Position numbers and translations under genes: made by a program. The notes below the pieces were generated by a model that worked only from the letters and a program-made list of their open reading frames with translations, was not told the DNA's origin and did no database searches. From Bacteroidales bacterium (GTDB lineage: Bacteria; Bacteroidota; Bacteroidia; Bacteroidales; WCHB1-69), in NCBI GenBank assembly GCA_024685175.1, contig JAIKWD010000008.1, forward strand, positions 1 to 64,000: a stretch of DNA of 64,000 nucleotides. The letters run 5' to 3'. This document shows positions 63,091 to 64,000 of this stretch, piece by piece. The first letter of the stretch is position 1. Every line of letters begins with the position of its first letter.

Positions 63091-64000
63091 ATGATCGAAG
63101 ACACCTATATAATTAAGAGAAACGGCAAAAGAGAGCCTTTTTCCATGGAGAAAATCCGGAATGCTGTAACCAAGGCTTTCGTCTCCGTGGGTTCCTTTCC
63201 TTCCCAGGAGGACATGATCAACATTTTGGGCCGTCTCTCCATTTTCGATGGCATTGCCGTGGAAGAAGTCCAAAACCAAGTGGAAAAATCTCTGATGGCC
63301 GAGCGCTACTATGAGGTTGCCAAGGCGTATATTCTTTATCGCCAAAAGCATTATGAAGACCGTGAGGTCAAGGACAAGTTGGATTTCCTGATCAACTATT
63401 GCAATGCCAAGAACGCAGCCACGGGCAGCAAGTACGACGCAAACGCCAATGTGGAGAAGAAGAACATCGCCACATTGATCGGAGAGCTGCCGAAGTCAAG
63501 CTTCATTCGTCTTAACCGCCGTATGCTGTGCGACAAAATCAAAGAGTTATATGGCAAAGAGGTGTCCGACAAATACTTGTATCTTCTCAACCATCACTTC
63601 ATCTATAAGAATGACGAGACTAGCATTGCCAACTATTGTGCGAGTATCACCATGTATCCATGGTTGCTGAACGGCACTCAAAGCATTGGCGGCAACGCCA
63701 CGCGGCCTACCAACCTCAAGTCATTCTGTGGCGGTTTCATCAACATGGTGTTCATGGTGTCCAGCATGTTGAGCGGTGCCTGCGCCACGCCCGAGTTCCT
63801 GATGTACCTCAACTATTTCGTTGGGTTAGAGTATGGTAAGGATTATTACAAGAACCCCGACAAAGTGGTCGACTTGTCAGTGAAGCAACGCTCCATCGAC
63901 AAAATCATCACCGACTGTTTCGAGCAGGTGGTCTATTCCATCAACCAGCCTACGGGCGCACGTAACTTCCAATCCGTGTTCTGGAACATCTCTTACTACG
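63091..64000 (+). CDS. nrdD: anaerobic ribonucleoside-triphosphate reductase, N-terminal part
   Basis: The frame is open from the ATG at 63091 to the window edge (303 codons), so the C-terminus with the glycyl-radical site is not seen. Residues 1-95 form the ATP-cone regulatory domain (YIIKRNGKREPFSMEKIRNA). The following part resembles the NrdD catalytic region (YPWLLNGTQSIGGNATRPTN, then SSMLSGACATPEFLMYLNYF). The class III enzyme makes dNTPs without oxygen or cobalamin. A cobalamin riboswitch precedes it, so the gene is probably repressed when B12 is plentiful and a B12-dependent class II enzyme can act. Confidence 0.92.
   Translation, partial: MIEDTYIIKRNGKREPFSMEKIRNAVTKAFVSVGSFPSQEDMINILGRLSIFDGIAVEEVQNQVEKSLMAERYYEVAKAYILYRQKHYEDREVKDKLDFLINYCNAKNAATGSKYDANANVEKKNIATLIGELPKSSFIRLNRRMLCDKIKELYGKEVSDKYLYLLNHHFIYKNDETSIANYCASITMYPWLLNGTQSIGGNATRPTNLKSFCGGFINMVFMVSSMLSGACATPEFLMYLNYFVGLEYGKDYYKNPDKVVDLSVKQRSIDKIITDCFEQVVYSINQPTGARNFQSVFWNISYY

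Overview
The window looks like chromosomal DNA from an anaerobic member of the Bacteroidales (Bacteroidota). Three things support this. Almost every promoter I can place has the Bacteroidota -7 element TAnnTTTG (TATCTTTG, TATTTTTG, TATATTTG), sometimes with a TTG/TTTG about 19 bases upstream, and Shine-Dalgarno sites are largely absent. The gene families are typical of the phylum: gingipain-like C25 protease with a type IX secretion tail, DUF6029, Omp28, DUF1599, phosphate-selective-type porin, putative porin, S46 peptidase, RprX/RprY-like two-component pair. The metabolism is anaerobic and peptide-oriented: NADP-type glutamate dehydrogenase, malic enzyme and fumarase, DPP4 and DPP11-type peptidases, a trans-sulfuration/methionine-lyase-like enzyme, an H-cluster protein and a class III ribonucleotide reductase. 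I see no tRNA, rRNA, insertion sequence, prophage or CRISPR array.

Layout. 1-3.0 kb: two related GH29 fucosidase genes on the minus strand (the first cut by the window edge) on either side of an SPFH protein and a ribbon-helix-helix protein. 3.0-10.9 kb: maf, YitT-type membrane protein, gdhA, a DUF721/DciA-like gene, then aroE, DedA and TPR genes, and a TonB_C-OmpA envelope protein. 11.0-14.1 kb: a compact four-gene operon (DRTGG domain, RsbW-like ATPase, H-cluster protein lacking catalytic proton-transfer residues, ArsP_2-type metal exporter), the best candidate for an unusual signalling system. 14.2-21.5 kb: DPP4, and a 1675-residue surface protein with tandem repeats and three FISUMP domains. 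21.8-30.9 kb: eno, a convergent response regulator/histidine kinase pair, malic enzyme, PrsW protease, fumC and a putative porin. 31.1-43.5 kb: DPP11-type peptidase with an acyltransferase, EamA transporter, TrmH methyltransferase, thioesterase, rpsT, MscS channel, membrane-anchored AraC regulator, and a porin paired with a YeiH-type transporter.

43.6-52.1 kb is an apparent eight-gene minus-strand operon (tsaC, coaD, thioredoxin-like protein, TlpA, DUF6029 barrel, Omp28 lipoprotein, 2-hydroxyacid dehydrogenase, ABC-F protein) read from one recognisable promoter. 52.2-58.3 kb is a plus-strand operon headed by the gingipain-like protease and ending in prmC. 58.4-61.0 kb holds the PLP enzyme and a MATE exporter. 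61.0-61.4 kb holds no protein gene but a minus-strand transcription unit with its own promoter and terminator, encoding a long nested rod-shaped RNA that resembles 6S RNA. The right end has hflX, then a cobalamin riboswitch leading into nrdD, which runs off the window.

Two recurring regulatory designs stand out. Rho-independent terminators run directly into the -7 box of the next gene in at least four places. Short degenerate intergenic motifs of the TTAGGAATTAGGAATGAGG type sit between operons.
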